Source of the DNA: Symbiodinium natans | Taxonomy: Eukaryota; Sar; Dinophyceae; Suessiales; Symbiodiniaceae | Direction: 5' to 3' | DNA: 58,831 bases | NCBI GenBank assembly: GCA_905221605.1 | Contig: CAJNDS010000855.1 | Span: 1-58,831 of the forward strand | Part shown: positions 8,079-20,000 of the stretch, piece after piece | Layout: the number at the start of each line of letters is the position of its first letter | How positions within the stretch are numbered: position 1 is the stretch's first letter | Program-made: the position numbers and the translations under genes | The notes under the pieces: generated by a model | What the model saw: only the letters and a program-made list of their open reading frames with translations | The model's database searches: none | What the model was told of the DNA's origin: nothing

Positions 8079-9965
8079 ATGGACGAGCTGGCTCTCGTCC
8101 GTGCTCAGATCAAATGCTTGAGGGGACAGCAGCGGTATGCGAGAAAGATGGAGCGGCAAGCGGGCCTGACGGCGCGGGCTTGTCTTGTAGCCCTGGGTTG
8201 CTACGTTCTTAGTGGATTTGATCCGCGCGTAGCAGTGACCTTTGTCAAGCAGCAGCCACGAGTTCATTCTGACACAGACGCAGCCATCCAAGATCTCGTA
8301 GAGACTTGGTTTTTGGAAGCCTCGGATGCTGCCATTCTGGCTTTGTGGTACCCTGAGACGCCTTGGCAAGTCCGAGTGCGCTCGGACGCATGCGCATTTC
8401 TGGCCGAGTATCGAACTGTGCAACACATCAAGGATTGTAATTTCAATGTCGGCTTTGCGCCGGGGACGCTCGATGTTGTGGAGACCTACGCGACCGCCCT
8501 GCATGGTTTCAGAGACGTTGCTTCTGCTGCCCCTCTACGGTCAGACAATTCTCGATGGGCGCGGCGGTGGGCACGTAAGTTTCGTGCGCGCTGGAACTTG
8601 CGCTTTCGGTGCTTGAAGCCACATCATGACTCGGAGCAGGAGCTGTGCAAGAAGGCTGTGCAGGTTTAGAGGCTCTTTCCAGGACTAAGTCTCTACGTCA
8701 GGTCATGCCACCAAAGCCCGCAAACCAATGTTCGCCTTGGAATATTTTACAACAGGCTGATCCCTTAAGTTAACCCTTCGAGGCCTGTGTCGGAGTCGGC
8801 TTGGGCGGCTCGGGGTCACGTCTTCGTTTGTTTTGTGTCCTGTTTGTGGGTCCTGTTTTGGGTCCTGTTTGTGGGTCCTGTTTTGGGTCCTGTTTTTGGT
8901 TCCCGTTTTGGCTTCCTGGTCGGCTCTGGTGGCTTTGGGGCCCAATTATGGTCCCTGTTTCGGGTCCTGTTTTTGGGTCCAATTTTGAGGCCCCTGAAGC
9001 ATGTTTTCATGTCCGGGTCGGCTTGTGAGGGGATTCCAATTTCGGGGTGTTTCCCTGCTCGCAAGTGGGTTCTGGCAGGTCGCTGGCCTCTGGGAATGGA
9101 GTGTCTTCCTACGCGACAAGGCTGCGTCGCATGGGAGAGATGTCGTGTTTGTGAACTTGGACGAATCACCTATTCCACAAGACTTCAAAACTGGACGAGG
9201 CTTCTGTTTGCCCAAATCCCAGTGGCCTTTAGGCAAGCTGCCGAGCGGGTCTCGGAAGGGACCGCGGGGTACCGCGACACTCATAGCAATGACCTGCTCC
9301 GAGCCGTCTTGGCAAGAACGGCTCCCGCAGATTCTTTTGGGAAACCACGTGTCTTTCCTCGGCGCCATTTGACTCGCGTCCAGGCAGAGGCCCCGGCAAC
9401 GGTGAGATATTGGCGCGCAAAGTCATCCTGGGTTAACGCAAAGACCATGGTACGCATTTTGCAAGAGCTTTCTGATACCATCGGAGTGTGTCGAACAGAG
9501 CAGGTGGTTATTGTTATGGACTGTAGCAGGGTGCACCTCACAGAAGAAGTCATACGCATGTGTCAGCGACTTTATTACTGGATACTGTACGTTCCGACAC
9601 ATACAACACCTCTACTCCAGCCGCTGGATGCCGCTGTCTTTGGACCTCTAAAGCAACAGCTTCGGCGCCAGGTCCGCGTGCTGAAGGAAGGCAACCAAGA
9701 CCAAGACGTTTTCGTGCAGCGTTGGATGACGTTGATCGGGACAGTAGCTGCAGACATGTTGTCGCGAAGGACGTGGGCGCGGTCGTTTCATAGTGTCGGC
9801 ATTGCTGGTTCAGGTTGTAATTTGAGTGCTGATCTGCAGCAACTTGGACTGAGGTACCCCCAAACTCCAGCAGCCCCCGATTTAAGCTTGCTGCTACCCA
9901 AAGGGTATGAAAGCATGCACGCATTGCTGCTGTCTTGTCGCAGAAAGAGGCTGCGGCTATCCTGA
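8079..9965 (+). pseudogene. DDE transposase, unit 1 copy broken by a 1-bp deletion
   Basis: The exon structure is the same as the intact copy at 18113-20000 (exon 1 8079-8663, intron 8664-9078, exon 2 from 9079). One C is missing after 9348: GAAACCACGTG where all other copies have GAAACCACCGTG. The frame ends at 9372, about 8 residues later, so the second and third catalytic Asp are lost. A side effect is a 392-aa open frame (8787-9965) that joins translated intron to the C-terminal half. A read or consensus error is possible because the change is one base. Confidence 0.8.
8664..9078 (+). other. Intron of the transposase gene with T/G-rich tandem repeats
   Basis: Both boundaries read CAG|GT (…GTGCAG|GTTTAG and TTCTGGCAG|GTCGCT), so the ends share the repeat CAGGT. 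Removing 415 nt joins …LCKKAVQ to VAGLWEW… in phase 0 and bypasses the stop at 8667. About 8835-8925 is a 16-18-bp array of variants of GGGTCCTGTTTTG. Copies: 18698-19112, 28735-29149, 38771-39185, 40906-41320, 50944-51358. Confidence 0.75.
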
Positions 9966-11550
9966 AGTCTTCGTGCCCGTGCTAAAGGCAAGGCGAACAA
10001 AAAATGTTGTTGCAACTGTTAGGGGTCTGACGCCGCTTGCCGGAAATGGCCCCTGTTTGAGGTGCCAATGTCGGTGCCCGGATCGGCTCACCAGCGCAGA
10101 CCCCCTTGTTGCCTCCCAAGGTCGTTCGGCGCTTCCCAGACTTTCCCCGTTTCAGACTCCCTGCTTGCCTTCCAGGGTCTTGCGGCGCCTCCCAGACCTC
10201 TCGGTTTCATGGCCTCCCGGCGTCTTTCAGTGCTTCCCAAATTTGCGAACGTTTGGGCTTTTGGGTTCGTGCCGAGCTGCTGCTCTCAAAAAGCACGCAG
10301 AAGAGCGCAAGGTGTTTGACGAGGGCAACAATCCTGGCAGGGCCTCACTTTCTTGGGGAATAACGCCAAATTTCGTGATTTGGGGTGACACCTTCGGCCC
10401 TAAACCCGAGACACTCGGAAGCAATCAGGGAGAAGAGGGGTTTGTGGCCTTCTTGGGTTTTGGGCCACTCACAAACTCCCCCACTGCCTTCCTGGGTCTT
10501 TCGGGGCTTCCCAGACGCTTATACTGCCCACAAAAACACGCAGTTGTGAGTGCACAAGGTTTTTGGCGGAGGGCAGCACTCCTGGCACGGCTTAAGGCCG
10601 GAGCCCACCCGTACAAGCCCTTGTCTAACGTCTACCCAGGTCCACGCAGGCAAGAATCCAAAATGTGGAGTTTTTCCACAGCGCGGAGCGTGTAGTATCT
10701 GTTTATGGAGTACTACACCCGTTTTCTGGGGGAAAAACCCAGACATGAAGGGTGTAGCATCAAGCGATGTGACTAAAATGAACATATAGTACATATTTTT
10801 GAAGCACGGGGGAATTGTGGGCTGAAATCTGCTTCCCGCCACAGCGCGGTGCGTGTAGTAGGTTCTTACCCCGTGGAGTTGGACCGTGCCAAAATATGCG
10901 TTCTCCACAACGCGAAGCGTGTAGTGTGTCTGATTGCCTGCTGTCCCTGCCAAATATGGAGCAATCGCGTTTCCTGCCACAGTGCGCGTGCAGTAGGTTG
11001 CTTCACGGTTGAGCTGGGCCGTACAAAAATCTGTATCTCGCCACATCGCAGAGCGTGTAGTGTGAGTATCTGGGTGGCCATTGATTGCTTGAGAATGCAC
11101 GGGCTGTTTTGCGAGTGCCTTGTCGGGTTTGTGACCGTTGACACTGTGATGCGATTCCGAGGGCTCATCATAATTGCACACTGGCTCCCGCAACGTCTCT
11201 TCGCGCAGTGGAGCTCTTCCAAGAGGTGCGGCAAGAAGAATTGTGCATTGATTGCTTTTGTCTCATCCAAGAGCGATTGTGTGCGTAAGTTGCTTTTTGC
11301 TTGGTGGATCTCGCAGACAGCATTTTTAGTGGTGGTGCAAACATTGTCCATTCTCCAAGCCAAGCATGTCGTTTGCAGTGTTGTTTGCTTCTGGTTCGGG
11401 TTTAGGGACGCTACAAAGATTTAGAAATGTACAGATATCTGTGTAGAGGCTTTGTCATGTGCCGTGGTCGCGGTGGTTTCTCTGGGGCGACGACCAGTGC
11501 GCTCATGGCTTGTGTGCTTGTGTAATGTAGGATGGAGCTCCTCAGCTACG

Positions 11551-14077
11551 ATGCGCCGCGCTCGAAAGAAGCGTCCTGCTGCAAATGAGGAAGAAGCGCT
11601 GGATGCTCAAGATGCTTCCGGCCACGGGAATTTCAGCAATGAAATGATTGCTCCAGATTCTGCCTGCGAAGTTCCTGCGGAGGAGCAGGATGCAATGTTC
11701 CCAGAGGCCAGCGACGGCCAGATCAGCTCTGCAACACTGAAGAAGGCGGTGACAGAATTGATCCGGGGGCAAAACCTCGAAGCATTGAGCTTCAACCAGC
11801 TTCTGGAAAAACTTGCAGCTGCCTGGAGCATGTGCGTCGCAGACCTGGAACCGTACAAAGCCGTTGCCCGCAGCATCCTGGACAAGCTGGTCAGAAAAGA
11901 GCTTGCTCGACAGCTAGTGGAGAAAGCCAAGCGAGCCAATAAAAAATCGAAGATGGCGCCTTCTTCTGTGGAGATATTTGGTAAATGCGACACGACGCAA
12001 GTACTTCTAGTGTACTTGTGCACATGGTCGGCCCCCACGAGTTCCGATGGCGCCAAGCCTGAGGATTTCACGCGCGAGCAAGTCTGCCAACTGATGATAC
12101 GCAGCCTTGCGGCTTGTCAGGCCAACGTTTCTGAGAACAGGAAGGTTCATGTGAACAAGATGGTGGTGTATCGTGAACTTCATCGCGACTCGCGGCCGCA
12201 TTACCACGTAGCTGTCAAATTATCCGCCCCGGCACGTTGGCGTCCTTGGAAGCTTGAGTTGCAGAATACGCAGAGCATCTATATGGATTTCGCAACGTGT
12301 GCAGGAGGCGTGTGAGTCTTTGAGCAAGTTTTTTCGGCCAGTTCGCAATCCTGAGGAACCAGTTGTCAGGTTAAGACTGCTTTGGAGCACTTTTAAGGGA
12401 CGCACGAAGGGCGATCTGAAGCTTGAGACGGCTTCTTAGGCTACGCGGGCTGCCCTGGAACATTCTTCAGGGCGTGAATAAGCTGATCTATTTCAGACTT
12501 TCTGCAGCTTTCGTAGTTCCCAGGCATCTGCAGTTTGAAATAGCCCTCAAATTCCTGCAGTTTCCAAGGGGCCTTTGCTGTAGAGGGAGTAAGTCTCAAG
12601 ACGGCTTCAGGCTGCGCTTGAGCAGTCTTCAAACTGCAAGGAATGTTTTGCGTCCGGTGCCGCAGGTGGCTACCACAGCGCCGTGCGCTACGGCTTTTTG
12701 CCGCGGCCAGGCAAAGGTGAGGATGACCTGGACCAGCAGCCGTTCTTGTATGCCGTCGACGGATTCCACCCGCCTTTGGCCGAAGCAATCCATCGAGCCT
12801 ACAACGCACAAGACTCTCGCCTCCATGTTAAGTGTTTGAGCAAGTTCTCTTGGAACTTTGACGTGCGTTTTTTTCCCCAGGAATGGAGCAAGCAGAAGTT
12901 GGAGGCTTTGAAGATGCAAGCCAGCAAGGGTAAGCCTGCTCCGAGATTCAGAGAAGCTGATCTTTGGCCGATTTGCGTTGAGAACAATTTTCATCCGAGT
13001 GACCCTTCGTTCGTGGCCAGAATCAACAAGTATGCCAAAGAGAAAGGTGGCCCGGAGATGCTGCAGTTCTGCATTCACAACCAAGAATGCCTCGGCGCAA
13101 TTGGAGAGAAGATCTGGGCATTGGAAAATGCTGAGAAGACCATCTGCGAGAATTCGAAGACTCGTCTCCAGATTGTGCAGGAAACTGCAGAACAAGCGTG
13201 CGTCTGTTGCAGTGTTGGCAAATGGAAGCAGCGTGCCCGGGAGTTGGTCCATGCCAACCAAATTTGCGAGACGGAGCTCACAGCAGCCATCTACGACTCC
13301 TTGGCTCGTGGCCGCCGAAAGGGAAACTGTGTCACATTGGTTGGCCAACAGGGCAACGAAGGCAAAAGCTACATTTTGCGGCCCTTGCTGAAAACTTTCG
13401 GCGAGGCGAGTTGCTTTCCATGTCCAAGCAGCGGAGCTTTTCCATTGCTAAACATAGAGAAAAGCAAAGTCATCTTTTTCGATGACTACCGCTTCTCAAC
13501 CCAAATCTTGAGCATCTCGCAACAGTTGCTGCTGTTGGAAGGAGCTGGCGTGGTGGTTAATCGCCCGCAAAATGCACATCGCGGACATCTGACGTACACC
13601 GGTGACTCCCCCATCTATATCACCACGTTGGAAGCCGACCTTTGCCCGAAGCCAGGTTTGATGGTTGGTGACCTGAAGATGCTGATGAAAAGACTCCACA
13701 TCTTCAGGTTTCACCACGTGCTTCAAGCTCCAGATCAGATGTTGTGGCCTTGTGCTCCGTGCTTTGCACAGTTTGTGTTGGAGCGCGGCTCCGCTTCGGG
13801 CTCTGTGCCTGCGGTACTCAGTGCGCCGGTTGTGTCTGCTTTGCCCAAGGATGTTACCGCTTGGAAAGTGCCAGATGTGCGTGCGTGGCTTTCCGAGATA
13901 GAGTTGTCCCAAGTCTCACCCAGATTTGTTCAAAATTCGGTCGACGGCGCCATGCTGGTAGCCTTGACAGATCAAGATTTACAGGGGCTGTTAGGTCTCT
14001 CAGTTCTGCAATCGCGCAAAGTGCTCATGAAGCTTCAGCAAAAGCTTCAGTCTAGCGAGCAGCGAGAGCCAGCATGA
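11551..14077 (+). CDS. Rep-like HUH/SF3 helicase-SAM protein, unit 2
   Basis: Exons 11551-12307 and 12666-14077. The protein is identical to the unit 1 copy. The Walker A codons fall at about 13343-13369 and the SAM domain near the end of exon 2. Confidence 0.8.
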
Positions 14078-14498
14078 AACTCAAAGGTGAGTTTTGTGCA
14101 AACCCCCCCTGCCCCCGCATCAATGCTGAAACCTGTTCTTGTAGCATGGGGGGTTTGTAGTCGAGCGCTTTATGTTGGAGACTCCCAGAGGCGCTGCAAG
14201 TTGCTTGCAGCCTTGATGCGGGGGTGCGGGGGAATGGGGACCACAAGCGGCTGCTTCCTTTCGGGTGTTTCGCAGCAGTAAAAACCGTTGTGGCTGTCTT
14301 GCTGAATGTTTTTGCAAAATGACCTGGTAAACATTCATGTACATGTCTTCCTTATGCGCGCAGGAGTTTTTTTTAATCCTTAAGCCCCTGAAGAGCTTGG
14401 GCTGCACATGTTTGACGCATTTTGACGCAGTCTGTGACAAGACGCGTGCAGTGCACATCGTAGCCCTTGCAGGCTGCCCCAAGAGGATGGAAATGTGC

Positions 14499-15712
14499 TA
14501 AGTCTCCGCACGTCCCGTGACAGCCTCAAAGCCTCAGAGTGTTGCCGCAGGTACTGTTTGGACCTTAGGGTTTGCTGTGGAAGGTCGGTGCTAAATCTCC
14601 TCGCATCCCGTGACAGCCTCAAAGCGAGAGCGTGTTACCGCAAACTGTCTGGCGCAAGCACTGTTGCAACGTGTGGGTTTGCTGTGGAAGGGTGTCAAGC
14701 GTGCCTCTGGAGCTGATAAATGCAGGCTCGAGACCTCCAGGATGGGTAGGGGGGTGGGGGGGGGTGGCGTGCTAAATATCCACACATCCCGTGACAGCCT
14801 CAAAGCCTCAGGGTGTTGCCGCAAACTGTCTGCCACAAGTACTGTTTGGACCTTAAGGTTTGCTGTGGAAGGTCTCCTCGCATCCCGTGACAGCCTCAAA
14901 GCCACAGAGTGTTGCCGCAAACTGTGTGCCGCAAGTACTGTTTGGCTGTGGAAGGTCTGTGCTAAATCTCCTCGCATCCTGTGATGGCCTCAAAGCGACA
15001 GCGTGTTACCGCGTGTTGCTGCAAACTGTCTGCTGCAAGCACTGTTTGAACGTTTGGGTTTGCTGTGGAAGGGTGTCAAGCGTGCCTTTGGAGCTGATAA
15101 ATGCAGGCTCGAGACCTCCAGGATGGGTAGGGGGGTGGGGGGGGGTGGCGTGCTAAATATCCACACATCCCGTGACAGCCTCAAAGCCTCAGGGTGTTGC
15201 CGCAAACTGTCTGCCACAAGTACTGTTTGGACCTTAAGGTTTGCTGTGGAAGGTCTCCTCGCATCCCGTGACAGCCTCAAAGCCACAGAGTGTTGCCGCA
15301 AACTGTGAGTACTGTTTGGCTGTGGAAGGTCTGTGCTAAATCTCCTCGCATCCTGTGATGGCCTCAAAGCGACAGCGTGTTACCGCGTGTTGCTGCAAAC
15401 TGTCTGCTGCAAGCACTGTTTGAACGTTTGGGTTTGCTGTGGAAGGGTGTCAAGCGTGCCTCTGGAGCTGAGAAATTCAGGCCCGAGACCTCCAGGATGG
15501 GTAGGGGGTTGGAGGGGGGTTTTCCCTAAGTCTCCGCACATCCCGTGACAGCCTCAAAGCGACAGCGTGTTACCGCGACCGCGACCTGTCTGTCGCAAGC
15601 ACTGTTTCAACGTTTGGGTTTGGTGTGGAAGGGTGTCAAGCGTGCCTCTGGAGCTGAGAAATTCAGGCCCGAGACCTCCAGGATGGAGGGGTGGGGGGGG
15701 GGTCCGTGCTAA
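14499..15712 (+). repeat. 95/380-bp repeat block, unit 2
   Basis: The first long G-run has 9 G where unit 1 has 10; otherwise it has the same organisation. Confidence 0.85.
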
Positions 15713-16112
15713 CATTGCGCGTGCTCACCCAGGTCTTCTCAGGGTTTGGCCCGCAACTAGCTTGCATGTGCTTGTTGCAGAAAAACCTCTAAGACTCTAA
15801 GGTCCAGGGCTCGTCCAGGGCACCTTGTTCTTGAACCTCTTGTGACAGCCTCAGGGTTGGCCGCTTCACGAAGTCTTGCCGCTAAGAGTGCTTCGAGATC
15901 GCCCGAAACCTAGGTCCATCTGGGTGCCGAGCTTTAGCTTCGCACGTTTTCTAGCTGCTGTGTTTATTTCGGGTGCGCGTGCATTCTGCGTACTGTCAGA
16001 CATCTGAGCAGTCACAAGCATCCGGGCAACTTCTCTGCGAAACATCTTTGTTGAACCAGTCTGTTGGTTGTTAGAATATGATGAGCATGATTTGGTCGTG
16101 GCCTTTCTCTGA

Positions 16113-16809
16113 GCCAGTTTTTGAGCTTTAGAGGCTCTAAAGCTCAAAAACTGGCCCTTGGGAGCTCGCAGCAAGCAGTTGAGAGGCTCTAACGCTCAAA
16201 AACTGGCCCTTGGGAGCTCGCAGCAAGCAGTTGAGAGGCTCTGAAGCTCAAAAACTGGCCCTTGGGAGCCCCTTGGAAGCTCGCAGCAAGCAGTTGAGAG
16301 GCTCTAAAGCTCAAAAACTGGCCCTTGGGAGCTCGCAGCAAGCAGTTCAGAGGCTCTAAAGCTCAAAAACTGGCCCTTGGGAGCTCGCAGCAAGCAGTTG
16401 AAAGGCTCTAAAGCTCAAAAACTGGCCCTTGGAAGCTCGCAGCAAGCAGTTGAGAGGCTCTAAAGCTCAAAAACTGGCCCTTGGGAGCTCGCAGCAAGCA
16501 GTTGAGAGGCTCTGAAGCTCAAAAACTGGCCCTTGGGAGCCCCTTGGAAGCTCGCAGCAAGCAGTTGAGAGGCTCTAAAGCTCAAAAACTGGCCCTTGGG
16601 AGCTCGCAGCAAGCAGTTGAAAGGCTCTAAAGCTCAAAAACTGGCCCTTGGGAGCTCGCAGCAAGCAGTTGAGAGGCTCTGAAGCTCAAAAACTGGCCCT
16701 TGGGAGCTCGCAGCAAGCAGTTGAGAGGCTCTAAAGCTCAAAAACTGGCCCTTGGGAGCTCGCAGCAAGCAGTTGAGAGGCTCTAAAGCTCAAAAACTGG
16801 CCCCTGAAA
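16113..16809 (+). repeat. Palindrome-headed 52-bp minisatellite, unit 2
   Basis: Twelve monomers. Two have the GGAGCCCCTTGG insertion; the second of these is the one collapsed in unit 1. Confidence 0.95.
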
Positions 16810-17226
16810 GCTCCCCAGACTGTCCTGGCTTCCCTGGGTCTTTCGGTGCTTCCCAGACCCCGGCAGACCTGGATCCAGCACCCTTCTTACCAGGAATGGG
16901 CGTGAGAGAGATTTTCAGGAGTGAGGGGAATGAGGCAGATTGTGCATCAACAATGCCGTGCTGGGCAGCCTTTTCCTAAAAGGACGTAGCAAGCTTGGAA
17001 AGCCGTAGCTGCTCGGACGTGTACACAAAGTCCAAGCGGGAGTCTTGATTTTGCATTGTCACGCTTGTGTGTTTGATTAGTGGTTCTACATGAGGCGATG
17101 GCTGAACGTGACGCGGAGGTTTCGCAGGGCAGGCTTGCTGATGGTGCACGGGAAGAAGAAGATGAGGCTTGCGAAAGTGTGTGTGTTCTCCGGTTTGGGC
17201 GTCCAGCATAACCTTCCTCGGAGGCA

Positions 17227-17484
17227 ATGCCTGAGCCACGTGCTGGAGACTTGGCGAGCCGACTGAAAGCGCTCCTCTCTGCGCGGGCAGATCTGATCAA
17301 ACAGAAGAAGAAACACAGCAAAGACATCAAAGCAGCTCAAAAGAGATTGCGCCATTTGAAAAAAACAGCGGCGCAGTTGTCCCAAGAAGATCTCACGGAG
17401 ATCTTGATCGTGAAACAAGCTACGGCAAAGTCCAAGGCAAAGGCGGCGCCGAAACCCAAAGCCAAAGCTGCAGCAACACCGTAG
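17227..17484 (+). CDS. Lys/Ala-rich coiled-coil protein, unit 2
   Basis: 85 aa, identical to unit 1. The possible 5' exon would start at 17098. Confidence 0.55.
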   Translation: MPEPRAGDLASRLKALLSARADLIKQKKKHSKDIKAAQKRLRHLKKTAAQLSQEDLTEILIVKQATAKSKAKAAPKPKAKAAATP

Positions 17485-18112
17485 AGACCTGCTTCCAGCA
17501 CTTGTCGTGCTCGGTAGGTGGACAAGTGTGTGGTGTGCTGTATCCCAAAGGGACGCTGGCAACATCATCATGGTTTGTGAATGTGTCTGTGTGCCTTGCA
17601 AAGCTTTTGTGCTGTGTGGGCTAAGTGCGGTGCGGTCTGTCCCAAAGGGACGCTGGCAACCTCATCTTTGTGTCTCGCCCAGGCTCTTGTCAACTCCTTT
17701 AAGTCCTGGAGAACTCTTCTAGGAGATTCTCCGGGATGGACGCTTTGTCTCGGAGGTGACCTCGCTACCGAAGTGCGTGCAGAAAATGGCTTGGACACAC
17801 CATCTGTGGGATGAAGATAGTGTTTCAGAAGTGGTCGCCCGCATGTCCTGGAACCTGGGTCCAAAAGGGGAGGCAAAGTTTTGGGCTGTTTCGAGCGAAA
17901 ACGGGAGGCCCAGTGGTGTTCGGCCCTCAGACTGTCTCTAGGGACTATGGTTTGCGGAGACTTGCCCTGTTCTCTTGCTTAGAAGAGACAAGACTTCCAA
18001 TGGCAGGCTTTGGCCCAACTTCGTGATGTCGCAAAGCGATTCAATCACGCAACGCTCAGGTGCAGCGTAGCCAGTGTAGTTGTTTGGAGGCCGACGTGTG
18101 TGTACAACTGCA

Positions 18113-20000
18113 ATGGACGAGCTGGCTCTCGTCCGTGCTCAGATCAAATGCTTGAGGGGACAGCAGCGGTATGCGAGAAAGATGGAGCGGCAAGCGGGCC
18201 TGACGGCGCGGGCTTGTCTTGTAGCCCTGGGTTGCTACGTTCTTAGTGGATTTGATCCGCGCGTAGCAGTGACCTTTGTCAAGCAGCAGCCACGAGTTCA
18301 TTCTGACACAGACGCAGCCATCCAAGATCTCGTAGAGACTTGGTTTTTGGAAGCCTCGGATGCTGCCATTCTGGCTTTGTGGTACCCTGAGACGCCTTGG
18401 CAAGTCCGAGTGCGCTCGGACGCATGCGCATTTCTGGCCGAGTATCGAACTGTGCAACACATCAAGGATTGTAATTTCAATGTCGGCTTTGCGCCGGGGA
18501 CGCTCGATGTTGTGGAGACCTACGCGACCGCCCTGCATGGTTTCAGAGACGTTGCTTCTGCTGCCCCTCTACGGTCAGACAATTCTCGATGGGCGCGGCG
18601 GTGGGCACGTAAGTTTCGTGCGCGCTGGAACTTGCGCTTTCGGTGCTTGAAGCCACATCATGACTCGGAGCAGGAGCTGTGCAAGAAGGCTGTGCAGGTT
18701 TAGAGGCTCTTTCCAGGACTAAGTCTCTACGTCAGGTCATGCCACCAAAGCCCGCAAACCAATGTTCGCCTTGGAATATTTTACAACAGGCTGATCCCTT
18801 AAGTTAACCCTTCGAGGCCTGTGTCGGAGTCGGCTTGGGCGGCTCGGGGTCACGTCTTCGTTTGTTTTGTGTCCTGTTTGTGGGTCCTGTTTTGGGTCCT
18901 GTTTGTGGGTCCTGTTTTGGGTCCTGTTTTTGGTTCCCGTTTTGGCTTCCTGGTCGGCTCTGGTGGCTTTGGGGCCCAATTATGGTCCCTGTTTCGGGTC
19001 CTGTTTTTGGGTCCAATTTTGAGGCCCCTGAAGCATGTTTTCATGTCCGGGTCGGCTTGTGAGGGGATTCCAATTTCGGGGTGTTTCCCTGCTCGCAAGT
19101 GGGTTCTGGCAGGTCGCTGGCCTCTGGGAATGGAGTGTCTTCCTACGCGACAAGGCTGCGTCGCATGGGAGAGATGTCGTGTTTGTGAACTTGGACGAAT
19201 CACCTATTCCACAAGACTTCAAAACTGGACGAGGCTTCTGTTTGCCCAAATCCCAGTGGCCTTTAGGCAAGCTGCCGAGCGGGTCTCGGAAGGGACCGCG
19301 GGGTACCGCGACACTCATAGCAATGACCTGCTCCGAGCCGTCTTGGCAAGAACGGCTCCCGCAGATTCTTTTGGGAAACCACCGTGTCTTTCCTCGGCGC
19401 CATTTGACTCGCGTCCAGGCAGAGGCCCCGGCAACGGTGAGATATTGGCGCGCAAAGTCATCCTGGGTTAACGCAAAGACCATGGTACGCATTTTGCAAG
19501 AGCTTTCTGATACCATCGGAGTGTGTCGAACAGAGCAGGTGGTTATTGTTATGGACTGTAGCAGGGTGCACCTCACAGAAGAAGTCATACGCATGTGTCA
19601 GCGACTTTATTACTGGATACTGTACGTTCCGACACATACAACACCTCTACTCCAGCCGCTGGATGCCGCTGTCTTTGGACCTCTAAAGCAACAGCTTCGG
19701 CGCCAGGTCCGCGTGCTGAAGGAAGGCAACCAAGACCAAGACGTTTTCGTGCAGCGTTGGATGACGTTGATCGGGACAGTAGCTGCAGACATGTTGTCGC
19801 GAAGGACGTGGGCGCGGTCGTTTCATAGTGTCGGCATTGCTGGTTCAGGTTGTAATTTGAGTGCTGATCTGCAGCAACTTGGACTGAGGTACCCCCAAAC
19901 TCCAGCAGCCCCCGATTTAAGCTTGCTGCTACCCAAAGGGTATGAAAGCATGCACGCATTGCTGCTGTCTTGTCGCAGAAAGAGGCTGCGGCTATCCTGA
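18113..20000 (+). CDS. DDE superfamily (pogo/Tigger-like) transposase, intact, 2 exons
   Basis: Exons 18113-18697 (195 codons) and 19113-20000 (295 codons plus stop) give 490 aa. Residues 1-150 form a helical N-terminal region, followed by a basic Trp-rich stretch RWARRWARKFRARW (159-172). The catalytic core carries three Asp in family context: D223 in VVFVNLDES, D343 in VVIVMDCSRVHL and D379 in LLQPLDAAVFGPLK, with 35 residues between the last two. KSSWVNAKTM (310-319) and the P-x-x-T-T-x-L-L-Q-P-L-D signature are typical of the DDE_1 family. The start ATG at 18113 is the first Met giving a soluble N-terminus; the frame is open 33 bases further up. I recall close relatives in dinoflagellates with the same N-terminal layout. 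Role: cut-and-paste transposition; activity cannot be judged from sequence. No terminal inverted repeats were found around it. Confidence 0.85.

Larger units (their letters stand above)
1..10014 (+). repeat. Tandem unit 1 of the 10-kb array
   Basis: The sequence at base 1 recurs at 10015, 20050, 30087, 42258 and 52296 in the same orientation. This unit differs most from the others. It lacks 52 bp after base 97, has a 78-bp duplication (1105-1182 and 1183-1260), lost 47 bp of the 52-bp minisatellite near 6545, and has one base missing in the transposase after 9348. Its Rep-like gene is intact. The phase of the unit is arbitrary, because the array has no visible outer boundary in the window. 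Confidence 0.95.

Noticed and set aside
8787-9965. 392-aa continuous ORF in unit 1
   Set aside because: Created by the missing C after 9348; its N-terminal part is translated intron repeat. The other units do not have it.
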